A stretch of 64,000 bases of DNA from Stentor roeselii (lineage: Eukaryota; Ciliophora; Heterotrichea; Heterotrichida; Stentoridae). A program made the translations under genes and the position numbers. Positions 8,867 to 18,086 of the stretch are shown here, piece by piece. The stretch covers positions 119,412 to 183,411 of the forward strand of contig RSEH01000054.1 of NCBI GenBank assembly GCA_006503475.1, given 5' to 3'. Numbering within the stretch: position 1 is the stretch's first letter; every line of letters begins with the position of its first letter. A model generated the notes under the pieces. That model was not told the origin of the DNA. It did no database searches and was given only the letters and a program-made list of their open reading frames with translations.

Positions 8867-10699
8867 ATGGAAGTATCTAAAATTGACGACGAATCTCAGT
8901 TGATGATTTCAGCAACAGTAAAATTTCCTAGTTTTTCAAGTGTTCTCTGTGAACTAGTCAATAATTCTCTAAACGCACAGGCAGATTACATCGAAGTTCA
9001 AATTTTATCATCAGAAAACAAACTAATCGTAAAAGACAACGGATTAGGTTTCGACACTTTTTCACTAACCAAAGATTTCCTGTCAAAAAGTTCAAAATCC
9101 TTATTCCTTCTTCAAAAAATCTCAAAAATGAGTGTTTTTACCTTCAGAGACCGATGCCATTCATTAAAAAATGGAAAGATCAGTGAATCCCGCGCTTTAA
9201 ACAAGCAAGGAACAGTAATTTTCATCGAAAATCTTTATTTTAACGTTCCAGTACGATCAATGCAAATAAAAAAAACACTAGTTTTTGACTGTTTCTCTGG
9301 AATTGAAGAACTTTTGATCTCTCAGCCTGAAGTTTGCATTAAAATATTTTTTGATGATGAAGAAATCGCGAGTTTTGACCAGGTTTCAGACATTCGAGAA
9401 AGACTTTTACAGATTTCTGGATGTCAAGAGTTGAAATTTGTGAGGTTTTATGGAAAATCTGCTGATATTGAAGGGTTTATCACTGGAATTGAAAGTTGTA
9501 TCTTGCATAAAAGGTATCAATTTGTGATTAATGATGAGGTTTTAATGGAACAACCTGATATTTCCAATAGAATCAATAATATTTACTTGGAAGTTGAGAA
9601 AATCTTGAAAGAAACGAAAAATAAGAAATTTCCAGTTTTTTATCTGAAGTTTTCGAATAAAAATAGAGAAAATTGTGAGTACTGGCTTTTTGAATGCTTG
9701 AATGATTTGACTTTAATGCTGAAAGAGCAGATTTTTAATGATTCTGTGTTTCAGAGAGTTTTTTACAAGTTTTTATCATCACCGAATAAAAAAAGAGGAA
9801 AACCTGAGTGGGTTGAAAGCAAGTCTTACACTTTTACCTCTGCTATTGACGACCAAGAACTACTAAAAACCTTAGAATTACCCATCAACCATGAATCAAC
9901 CCTTACAACAACTCTAAAAAAAGACTTCAAAAAGGCATCAAATTTAAATTTTTCATATAAAAACTTCGACGACTCTTCAATAAAATCTACAATCAAAGCG
10001 ATTTTCCCTTCAAATCTTCAAGATTTTTCTTTTAAAACCAATTCAAATCCTTCTCAAATCTTTAACCTGAAGCAAAAAACTCTTTTAAAAGAAGATATTG
10101 AAATAAATGAACTGTTAATTCAAGACGTTATCGGACAAATTGATAATAAATTCATAGCCACGAATATTAAAACTGATTCTTCTACAATTTTTACTGTTTT
10201 TGATCAACATGCCAGTCACGAACGAGTCAGACTAGAAGAGTTGCTCAGGACTTTGAAAGAAGGTCTTTCTAAGGAAAAATGCAAGGTTTTTGTTAAACTT
10301 ACAGCTGAGGATGTCGCGAGATATGAGAAAAGGAAAGAAGTTTGTGAAGGTTTTGGATTCTTACTCAAAAAAGAAGGTCAAAATTATTTTTTGGTTAGTC
10401 TTCCAGTGATTTTTGGAACTGTTTTGAATTTGGAGGATTTTTTAACGACTGTTCATTCTGATGGAGATATTCCTAAACCGGTTCTAGATGTTTTGAAGTT
10501 TAAAGCTTGCAGATCTGCTGTCAAATTTGGAGATCATTTGGAATATGAACAGGCTGTTTGCCTTGTTAATGATTTAGGAAAATGTAAAGTTTTTAATCAG
10601 TGCGCTCACGGACGACCAACCTTTTATCCCCTGATTAAGGTCCCCGAAAAAGTATTCAGAGGAAAATTAGATTACTCTAGGTTAAAATTAAAATCATGA
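8867..10699 (+). CDS. MLH3: MutL homologue, MLH3/PMS-like mismatch repair endonuclease
   Basis: This is a 610-residue protein with an N-terminal GHKL ATPase: ELVNNSLNA (~residue 29) and DNGLGFD (~58) are ATP-binding motifs I and II. The region that normally holds the GFRGEAL lid motif reads FTFRDRCHSL and is degenerate. A transducer-like middle and a low-complexity linker (~310-420) follow. The C-terminal endonuclease domain carries DQHASHERVRLEELL (~446), which fits the metal-binding DQHA(x)2E(x)4E motif, then ACRSAVKFGD (~548) and QCAHGRP (~579), both diagnostic of MLH3/PMS. It should act with MLH1 in mismatch repair or meiotic recombination. MLH3 fits best because of the divergent N-terminus; PMS1 cannot be excluded. 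The stop is TGA, with a TAA four codons later. Confidence 0.8.
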   Translation: MEVSKIDDESQLMISATVKFPSFSSVLCELVNNSLNAQADYIEVQILSSENKLIVKDNGLGFDTFSLTKDFLSKSSKSLFLLQKISKMSVFTFRDRCHSLKNGKISESRALNKQGTVIFIENLYFNVPVRSMQIKKTLVFDCFSGIEELLISQPEVCIKIFFDDEEIASFDQVSDIRERLLQISGCQELKFVRFYGKSADIEGFITGIESCILHKRYQFVINDEVLMEQPDISNRINNIYLEVEKILKETKNKKFPVFYLKFSNKNRENCEYWLFECLNDLTLMLKEQIFNDSVFQRVFYKFLSSPNKKRGKPEWVESKSYTFTSAIDDQELLKTLELPINHESTLTTTLKKDFKKASNLNFSYKNFDDSSIKSTIKAIFPSNLQDFSFKTNSNPSQIFNLKQKTLLKEDIEINELLIQDVIGQIDNKFIATNIKTDSSTIFTVFDQHASHERVRLEELLRTLKEGLSKEKCKVFVKLTAEDVARYEKRKEVCEGFGFLLKKEGQNYFLVSLPVIFGTVLNLEDFLTTVHSDGDIPKPVLDVLKFKACRSAVKFGDHLEYEQAVCLVNDLGKCKVFNQCAHGRPTFYPLIKVPEKVFRGKLDYSRLKLKS

Positions 10700-10879
10700 C
10701 TTTGTGACTAAAATTGAATAATCACAGATTCTATCTATAATAAAAAGATTACCCTTAAGAACCAAATCTATCTCATATCAGATATAAATCTTATCCATTA
10801 GCGAACAACTTTAACCCTTAAAGTCGAGATTAACTTATTTAAAAAACCCATCTTCTAATTTTCAAAAAAATACCAATAT

Positions 10880-12300
10880 TTTAACATATTCAGGTACTGC
10901 GAAGCTAAAACCATGTACTCAAAAATTCCTTTAAGTTCAGTCCTGACTTGCCCAGTTGTTAAATCAACCAACTAAACCTCCTTACCAACCAAAATCGCTA
11001 AAATCCTTTCACACCCCTGCAAAAACTCAATTTTCAAAACACTTTTTTTTCAATCAACAACGAACTGTTCACTTATAATTCCTTTCTCAAAACAAAAGTC
11101 AAAAATTTTAACCTCCTCTTCAGAAGCAGCAATGATTTTAAATAATTCTTGAGAAATTAAAATGCTTTCAATAGAATTCACAAATGGCTTGAAAAGGAAG
11201 CCACTCGTTTTTCCTTAATGAATATAAAAAAAAACCGTTCGATTTCCAAAAACTGCGAAATACTAGTCAAGAAAAATGCTTGAAACCTGAGCGACTTTGT
11301 TTTTATTAGTTTCGGCCTGTCCTTCAGCTAGAAAATTCAATTCTTCAAATATAAATACCTGATTGTTATAATTAGAAAACGGCAAAAATCTTCCAGACTG
11401 TAAAAACTTGATCAAAGTCCAAGCAGCAGAACTTTCATTTCCCTCTGGAAACTTAAGAGAAATCGGGTCACAATCAACAAGCTATCCTTTTTTCACAATA
11501 AAAGCTTTTCCATTACCCAACAGCAACAAGATCCTGACTTTGATTAAAATCAACAATTCAATATTTTCCTTAACCCTAAAGTGCTAACCATTTTATTGTA
11601 AACAAAAACAGACCGATTTTTGCAAATCGTCAAATTTTCATTAATTTCATTCCACAATACTTTTCCCTGCATTTCTTGATTATCATCGCAATAATTCGAC
11701 GAATCAGTCCCGTGACTTCTCATTCATTTTCGTACTGCTCAGGTAAAAACTTCAAAGTAGCGACATTGAAAATTCTTCTTCTTGATACTTAAAGTTCACT
11801 TTAAAGTACCTCGAAACATCATCTAACAGTGGGTCCAGCATCAGTTGAGTGAAAAGTCTTCGTCTGAAGGTCTTCCACTGATTTCTTGTCTTCTAAAGAG
11901 ATGCTTTCTTGGTCTTGCTCGATTCTGAATCGTAAATTCTCAGAAAATCTTCTGATGTGTAGAAAAAATTTAGAATTTCGTTGAAGTGTTTGTTTATCAG
12001 GGCATTAAGATGGGTGTAGTTGTTGGTAACTGCCTGGAGTTTGATGTTGTTTATTTCTAAGGCTTGGTTAGTTTAATAGGAAGCTTTTGTGAATTGCTTC
12101 GGTTATTTCTATGATTTCTGATATTTTTAGGAGTGATGAGGAGGATGTTAAGGGAGATAGGGTTAATGATATTGGAAAGGTTTTGGAGAAGAGATGGCGA
12201 CTTTTGAAGGTTTTTAATAGAATTATATGAATTTATTTATAAATCGCACTAACCTCTGATAAAGCCCGACGCGCATTTGAAGCACTTTAGAATGTCTCAT
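10880..12300 (-). pseudogene. Decayed B-box-like/coiled-coil/beta-propeller gene
   Basis: Reading the minus strand gives a long protein-like trace: a helical part (LLKISEIIEITEAIHKSF, then ALEINNIKLQAVTNNY after a frameshift near 12075), a middle part (VLWNEINENLTICKNRSVF), and a C-terminal part with propeller-like segments (SNYNNQVFIFEELNF, SEEEVKIFDFCFEKG). It is broken by several frameshifts and by in-frame TAG, TAA and TGA codons. One TAG disappears if GTGAAAAAAGGATAG, a 15-nt GT-AG element near 11490, is treated as an intron, which also improves the protein sequence. The remaining stops cannot be removed that way. The domain order resembles B-box/WD-type proteins elsewhere in the window. 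It is probably a dead copy of such a gene. Confidence 0.6.
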
Positions 12301-13240
12301 AGTGTAGAACTCGATGAAGGAAATTAAGTTATGACCATTTCTTCTTAGTTAAGTATAAAGCTTATTCAGAAAGAATTTTCTTTGAAGTTGTAGAAACCTT
12401 AGAATCGAGAAACTTGATTTTGTTTGGTTTGTTCTAAGTTTTTAATTCAAGGATTTCAGGTTTGATTTGAGATGATTTTCTTGTATCTTGATTTCTTTCT
12501 TGAAAAATTTAGGTAGTCCTTGAGAAGTCTTTTTAATCAACTTGCTCCTGAAGTAGATTCTGGACTTTAGTCTTAGTCAATTTTTTTTGGTTTTGAGACT
12601 ATTTTATTCTAGACTTCTTGAAGTCTTAAGTTTTCCTCAAAAACTTTCAACTCCCACAGTAATAAATCTCAGAGTTAAGAGATTAATCAAGTGTTAGAAG
12701 AAAAAGTTTAAAAGGTCTCTTTGTCTATTTCTGATATCTCATCAGGTTGAGTTTTCAGTGTTGAAATTTTGTAAGTTCTATCTTCACATTTCCAGTCATT
12801 CTCAACATAAACCTAGTGCTTTACTTTTCTAATAACCTGGAGATTTATAAAGCTGCAGATTGCAAGTAGGCTATTTCGAGAGGCAATCTGATTTCCCCTC
12901 ACCATTCACAGTGACCTCCTTCAACCCTTCTTCTTGACTGAATTTTACGGTTTTTATCTCAACACCAATCTCCAGTTTAAAGAAATATAAAAAACTTCCC
13001 TCTTCCTCTTGCGCCCTGCTCCGACTTTCCTTTTTTCCCAATTCCCATCTTCTTAATTCAACTAAACTTCTCCTTATTTTCAAACTAATTTCACTGGTCT
13101 AAAAGTCAGTAAATCAGGACTTAAATGTCAACCATAAGTCTCTTCATCCAAATTATCCTAAACCTCTTCATCCAAATCAACCCCTAAAAAATCATCTTCA
13201 AAAAAATTCTTAAACTTTAAACTTTAAACTTAAAACTTGC
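12301..13240. other. Region without a convincing gene
   Basis: No intact gene is visible. A minus-strand frame without an ATG is open at 12871-13083 and gives a charged sequence ending GEGKSDCLSK; it could be a fragment of the neighbouring relic or chance. From about 13090 to 13240 the plus strand is rich in C and poor in G, the pattern seen in the 3' flank of minus-strand genes here. Confidence 0.4.
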
Positions 13241-13936
13241 TTAACCCCTGACTTCAACTTTCCCATTATACTTCATACAAGACACCTGATTATTCAATTT
13301 TCTCAAACCTTTCCTTCCTTCTTTCAAGGCAACTTCGCAGTCACCTACAATTTTATCAATTTTCTTTAAATTCTCTTCACGACTATCAAAAGTTCTGAAT
13401 TTCGACAAGTTTTCCAAGTCCTTCGGCAACATTGGAGGTAAAGTCTGAAAGCTTCTGCTATTTCTAACAGAATTCGTGTCTAAACTGCTTAGTCCAGTGA
13501 ATGAAAAGGCAGGGCAGACCCTTTTTTTCACATAACTCGCTTCAACTTTTTCATTTGAAAAATCACTACCTTCTGGAGGTGCATGAAAAGAAATGATTTG
13601 CTTTTGAGTACTTTTTGATAAAAAGTCCGAAATGTTAATTCTCTGCTTTTTTTCATGTTTAATCTTGAGTAAGTCACGAAAAGTTAGAGGAACATCAGGA
13701 ACGATGCCAAAATCAAGAAGGTCTGAAAGTTTATTGTCAAAACTTCCTCGAGGCTTTGAAGCTGCTGATTTTGCTGAAAAATTTGAAAGTTTCAATGATC
13801 TGTCTTCGGAATGACTTGTTCCCAGAGGGACTAGTGTCAAGTGGCAGGCTTTTTTGTAAGGCTTTCTCACGAATGGGTCGTTTGGTGACTTTGAATTAAT
13901 GGCTCCTGGTTCTTGAAGTGTGTCTAGTTCGTGCAT
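13241..13936 (-). CDS. Hypothetical protein, mostly disordered
   Basis: A 231-residue intact frame with ATG at 13934-13936 and TAA stop. The protein is Ser/Lys/Pro-rich and looks largely disordered in its first half. It has a basic helical stretch near the middle (LKIKHEKKQRINISDFLSK) and a C-terminal helical segment (KKIDKIVGDCEVALKEGRKG). No known domain is recognised. Both flanks show the strand asymmetry seen around other genes of this window (C-rich sense strand 5', G-rich 3'), which supports a real transcribed gene on the minus strand. Function unknown. Confidence 0.55.
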   Translation of the reverse strand: MHELDTLQEPGAINSKSPNDPFVRKPYKKACHLTLVPLGTSHSEDRSLKLSNFSAKSAASKPRGSFDNKLSDLLDFGIVPDVPLTFRDLLKIKHEKKQRINISDFLSKSTQKQIISFHAPPEGSDFSNEKVEASYVKKRVCPAFSFTGLSSLDTNSVRNSRSFQTLPPMLPKDLENLSKFRTFDSREENLKKIDKIVGDCEVALKEGRKGLRKLNNQVSCMKYNGKVEVRG

Positions 13937-14865
13937 TTATTATTGTAAGCGATTTTGGATAGACTTCTTTAATGGCGGATATTTCGCTGGAGGGAACTTG
14001 GAAAATTTAAAAATTGGAGAAGGTTAGAATCAATGAAGGTGGAATTTGGAGGATTTTTTATTTTGGACTTTCATGGGAATCGATTTTTGGTTTTTTTTTT
14101 TTGATGAGGGTTTAGGAAATTTTTTACTTAATTAGGACTGATTGGAAGAAAGTTTCAGTTTTTTTTATGTCAAGGAAGTTTAATTTGGATTTTTGGGAAT
14201 TTATTTGGATGAATATTTATTGTTTAAATTTATATGTTAATGAATTTGTAACAATTATCTGAAATTGGAATCAATTTCTGTCAAATTTTTGAATTGGATT
14301 AAAAATTTTAATCAAAATTTAGAAAATTGTCAAAATTTTTAAGGTTTTAGAAGTGTTTTATTTATTGATTTAGGTATTTTTAGTGTTAGAGGAGATTCTT
14401 AGTTTTCAATTGTCCTGGTGATGAGACTTTGGTCTAATTTTCGCATAAATAATTTGAATTTAAGGTTTTTGATATTGTTTCAACAAGCCTTTGTCTTTTC
14501 AACAAGAATCAAAGGCTAAATGAGTAAAGAATTATCTTCATCTAACTTAAGTATTCAAATAAATTATCTTATTAGATCATTTGTGATTGTTTTATTTGAA
14601 TTTGACTTGATCAGGCTTAAATCATATAATTTTTGAAAGAAGATTTTTGGATATTTTAACTAGATCAGAATTGATTTTGATTAAAGGATGAGACATTCCA
14701 AATCATTTAAATGATATGTTCTAATGTCTGGACCTGATGGTTGATGACTGCTTTGCTTATTGTATCTTCTCAATTTAATTTTAGATGGTTTTGTTTTTAG
14801 TTTTTCTGAGTCGGAAGACTGAAAACTACCTAAGCTTTAATAATTCTTATATATCTATAGAAGTG

Positions 14866-14927
14866 ACTTATTTTAAGTAGTAAATGCTGTATTCTGGATA
14901 ACTCAGTAGTTTTAAAATATTTTTAGT
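14866..14927 (+). repeat. Diverged direct repeat, copy 1 (copy 2 at 15008-15064)
   Basis: Both copies share an order of short matches: ACTTA..., TAGT.AAT, then TGGATAACTCA and AGTTTTAAAATATTTTTAGT. The second copy, at 15008-15064, carries small deletions. They lie about 140 nt apart and have no coding potential. Their origin is unknown. Confidence 0.6.
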
Positions 14928-15100
14928 CGTCCACACTGTTTAAGATTTGATAAGTAAAGGTCCTTAAAGCTACCTCAAAGAAACCCTTCTAATCAATTTG
15001 AAAAACGACTTAAGGTAGTTAATATTGGATTATGGATAACTCAAAGTTTTAAAATATTTTTAGTTAGTTAATAAACTGATTTTCTCCGAAAAAACTAAAT

Positions 15101-15163
15101 TTTTATATTTCTTTGATAAATTCATCAAAACTTTTATATCTCTTTGATAAAATCATCAAAAAC
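15101..15163 (+). repeat. Two-copy tandem repeat, about 31 nt
   Basis: Two adjacent copies, 15101-15131 and 15132-15163, each run TTTTATAT(T/C)TCTTTGATAA...TCATCAAAA(A)C. They differ by two or three positions. A small non-coding duplication. Confidence 0.65.
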
Positions 15164-15436
15164 TCTTACTTTCAAACCTTAAACCCAAATTGAATCCTAA
15201 TTTTCTACCTAGTTCCTTAGTTAATATCTGATCAAAAAATAATCTAGTCAAAATTAAACAAAAAATTAAACTATTCAACTCCAAAAAGCTCAGAAATCAA
15301 ATCATCCTCTAAACCCTCATCCCCATCAAATCTCTAAACCAAACCCTCAAAATTCCTTAAAAAACCCTAAAACTATCTCAAATTCTTAAAATCCTTCCAA
15401 TACAAAACCAACCCAAATTAAAATCATTCAAAAATT

Positions 15437-15856
15437 TTACATTAAATCGTAGTCCCCTCGATTAGGAAGAGGAGACTCAAGACTAACCCGTTGTTGATAC
15501 GTCTTCGAGTTCTCCTCATCTTCATACGTGTAACTTCTGAGCATATTCGCTTCAAAGTCTGACAAATTCACCGAAACTGCTGAAAACTTAGAGCTTTTTC
15601 TTTGTTTTTCTCGAGCTTTTGATAAAAATCCTTGTTTTCTCTCAATACAAGTGTTTCTTCTTTTAATTGACCTGATTTCTGGCGAGTCTGGTTGAAGATC
15701 AGGAGTTGTTGGTTTAGCTTCTGAAATACTTTTTCTAAGATAAAGTAGAGGAGGTTCTATTCGAAGGACTGAGTTTCGAGGAGAAGTCATTTCTGAGGCA
15801 AGGAAAGTTTTGTCAGAAGGACAACAGAGTTTACTGTAACTCACACATTCACCCAT
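15437..15856 (-). CDS. Hypothetical small disordered protein
   Basis: The frame is open from 15904, but the first ATG is at 15854-15856, giving 139 residues and a TAA stop. The upstream in-frame codons before the ATG begin after a stop, so the ATG is the natural start. The protein is Ser/Arg/Lys/Pro-rich with a basic patch (SIKRRNTCIERKQGFLSKAR) and an acidic, Tyr-containing tail (RSYTYEDEEN). No domain is recognised. It is divergent from the zinc-finger gene at 16138, and its 3' flank is strongly skewed, consistent with transcription. Function unknown. Confidence 0.5.
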   Translation of the reverse strand: MGECVSYSKLCCPSDKTFLASEMTSPRNSVLRIEPPLLYLRKSISEAKPTTPDLQPDSPEIRSIKRRNTCIERKQGFLSKAREKQRKSSKFSAVSVNLSDFEANMLRSYTYEDEENSKTYQQRVSLESPLPNRGDYDLM

Positions 15857-16137
15857 TTCTAATGTTAATGTTTGAAGATCGCCTTGCACTGGAAGATTAT
15901 TCAAGGTTTAACTTTTGTTTGAAGTGGATTAAGTAAATCTTAAAAAAATAGGAATTATGTAGGATTTAAATCAAGTCAAAAATACACCTTTTTCAGCATC
16001 TTTTTCAAAGAAAACTGTGAAATTTTAGCTTTTTTAGTTAAATATTTCAGTAAACTTTGAAAATTTTTTGTTTTTCTGAATTTTCTAAAAGATTTGAACT
16101 GTTTGGACTCATTCTGCAATTTTTTTACAGGCTATAA

Positions 16138-16593
16138 ATGGACGAAGGAAATATGTTCGCTTGCTCTTATAAGGGATGTGACAAGATCTATAGCACTAAA
16201 TACAGTCTTCAAAGACATTGTCTTATCAGGCATCGGAAATCGAAACGGTTCTCTTGCAAGATCTGCAAAAAGATCCTCAGTTCGAATCAAAATCTAAAGG
16301 AGCACTTTTATACCCACAGCCAAGAAAAGCCTCTTCAGTGCCCGTTTCCTGGATGTCAAAAAGTCTTTAGGCAGAGTTCCCAGCTTTCAACTCATAAAAA
16401 GCTTCACGGCTGTGAGATTGCAAACATTTTTCAAGATTCACCAGAAACAAGAATAAAGGTACTTTATAAGCAGCTCACTCAAATGATTGATGTCTTCAGT
16501 GAAACTGATGAGACTGCCTTGAATTCTTTCAGCATTCCCAAGATCTTCGACCCACAGGAGCTGATCTACAGTCTTAGGGTGTTGATTAAGTAA
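16138..16593 (+). CDS. C2H2 zinc-finger protein, three fingers
   Basis: A 151-residue protein. Three C2H2 fingers occupy residues ~7-92: FACSYKGCDKIY...LQRHCLIRH, FSCKICKKIL...LKEHFYTH and LQCPFPGCQKVF...LSTHKKLH. The first and third have the C-x4-C spacing of TFIIIA-like fingers and the second is C-x2-C. A short QEKP linker precedes finger 3, which is typical of DNA-binding arrays. The C-terminal 60 residues are helical with no recognised motif. It is likely a nuclear nucleic-acid-binding protein; its target is unknown. The length is small but the start is followed at once by the first finger, so the gene is probably complete. Confidence 0.75.
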   Translation: MDEGNMFACSYKGCDKIYSTKYSLQRHCLIRHRKSKRFSCKICKKILSSNQNLKEHFYTHSQEKPLQCPFPGCQKVFRQSSQLSTHKKLHGCEIANIFQDSPETRIKVLYKQLTQMIDVFSETDETALNSFSIPKIFDPQELIYSLRVLIK

Positions 16594-16734
16594 TAAAAAA
16601 TTCTATCTATGAATCTTAATAATCTGTTTATGCCATTATTCATCGAACTAGTCGAAGGGAATTAGAAGAATTGATTAATTTCAAATGTAGTTGAAAAATC
16701 AGTGTAAATCAATATCAAAACACAATTTACCCCA

Positions 16735-17114
16735 ACTTTAGGCTAAGTTTCTTTGATCTAATTCCAGGGTCGTAACTAGTCTTCAAGACAACTTTTTAAT
16801 CAATTCAAAATGAATTCTTATTAATTCTTCGCCAATGTCAAAATATTTCAGAAAATTTTCACCCACTGCGAGTAATTTACTAGCAATTAACGAATTTGCT
16901 TCAAAAGTTAAACAATTTAACCTGCCAAGTGAGAAGGGCCTATTGAATTTAATCACAATTGAAACTTTTATCCCTTTTTTATATCAGAATGAGTTTATGC
17001 CTTGTTGATTTTAAGTTCATTTTCAATTTTTTCAATTGAAAGTTTCATAGCAATAGAATTTGATTTTCTTACTAAAATTTCTTTAGTCAAGTATATTTTC
17101 GTCGAATTAACCAT
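16735..17114 (-). pseudogene. Possible decayed coding relic
   Basis: The minus strand reads MVNSTKIYLTKEILVRKS and continues helical to a TAA, then resumes in another frame with a protein-like stretch of about 57 residues (for example FEANSLIASKLLAVGENF, IGEELIRIHFELIKKLS) ending at TGA. The composition is protein-like, with balanced Glu/Lys/Leu, but one frameshift and several stops interrupt it. No family is recognised. Chance open frames in AT-rich DNA are the alternative. Confidence 0.35.
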
Positions 17115-18086
17115 GATGTTAATGTGAGTAACTTGGAATATTGACTAATAAGGTCTTATATTGTACAATTTTATACATTCAAAGAGTTAAGACAAGATTT
17201 TCATCTAAAAAACGTTTATATACGACTGAGTATTTAAAAAGTGTTAGAATTTTAAGAAATATTTTAATTAGTTTAAACCTAAAGCCCATAAATAGTGAGA
17301 ACGTTATCAGGACCTAACTTCCAAATATTAAAAAAGACTTCTAAAGAGATCATTGAATAACTTCAGATATTATTCGCAAGGTTGACTATAATTTTTTAAT
17401 ACGTATTTAAGCATCTCTTATAAGGAATAGATCAGTTTATTTATTATCAAATCCTTCTACTAAAGTAAAAATCTTATATAACCATAACAAACTTAGAAAA
17501 TTTTTGTGATCTTTGTTGTTTATAGGCTTTAGGGTAGTGTATATTTCTAAGAGTTAACCTCTGCATAGCTTATTTAAGAAAAATAGGAAATATCCTGGCT
17601 TTCCTTATTCAAACATTCTTATCAGCAGTTTTCCAAACCTTGGCTTTAGAGTTCGATTGAGGGAAACTATTAATTAGGATTCGTTAAAGCATCTAATAGT
17701 GAATATCAACTCTTTGAAAGCGTTAAGCTGCTGAATTAGCCGAAATTCAAAGTGAAGCTTCAATGTGTTATGGAAAAAAGTCTAAAGATGTAAATTAGGA
17801 CTTAATTATGTATTTTTTTTTAGAGTTTTAGATTTTTTAGTAAGAATAAGGTTTATTATTCTTAGTTATAATACTGGAATGCAAGAAAGTGATGATTTTC
17901 TATCAAAATTTGAAATAGATTTTTCGGGTTTTAGAATAGTTTAATTTGGCAAATGATTCAAAATTTCTGGAGATTCTAGAAATGTTTAGATTGAAAGAAA
18001 GTTTAAGGTTTTAATCTTCATCGTCTTTATAAATGACTCAAACCATTTTCAGACTCAAGCCTAGCAGCATCATTCTCCAATAAAAA
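17115..18086. other. AT-rich intergenic region
   Basis: About 970 nt upstream of SPT16 with no gene that I can support. The last ~80 nt before the SPT16 start are relatively C-rich on the plus strand, as in other 5' flanks here. Confidence 0.45.

Larger units (their letters stand above)
13937..15436. other. Long AT-rich intergenic region with strand skew and repeats
   Basis: 1.5 kb between two minus-strand genes, with no coding frame that I can support. The part next to 13936 is G-rich on the plus strand (5' flank of that gene). The part 15301-15420 has no G at all and 40 C (3' flank of the gene at 15437). Two diverged direct repeats and one short tandem repeat lie inside and are listed separately. 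Confidence 0.5.

Noticed and set aside
15300-15400. CCCTAA-like words suggesting telomere repeats
   Set aside because: They are scattered, not in phase and not the 8-nt heterotrich telomere repeat; they result from the G-free, C-rich composition of a 3' flank.
16740-16800. 14-nt GT-AG element (GTCTTGAAGACTAG) as an intron in the relic
   Set aside because: It opens only about 19 more codons before a TAA, and 14 nt is outside the 15-16 nt seen in the two firm introns, so it does not rescue a gene.
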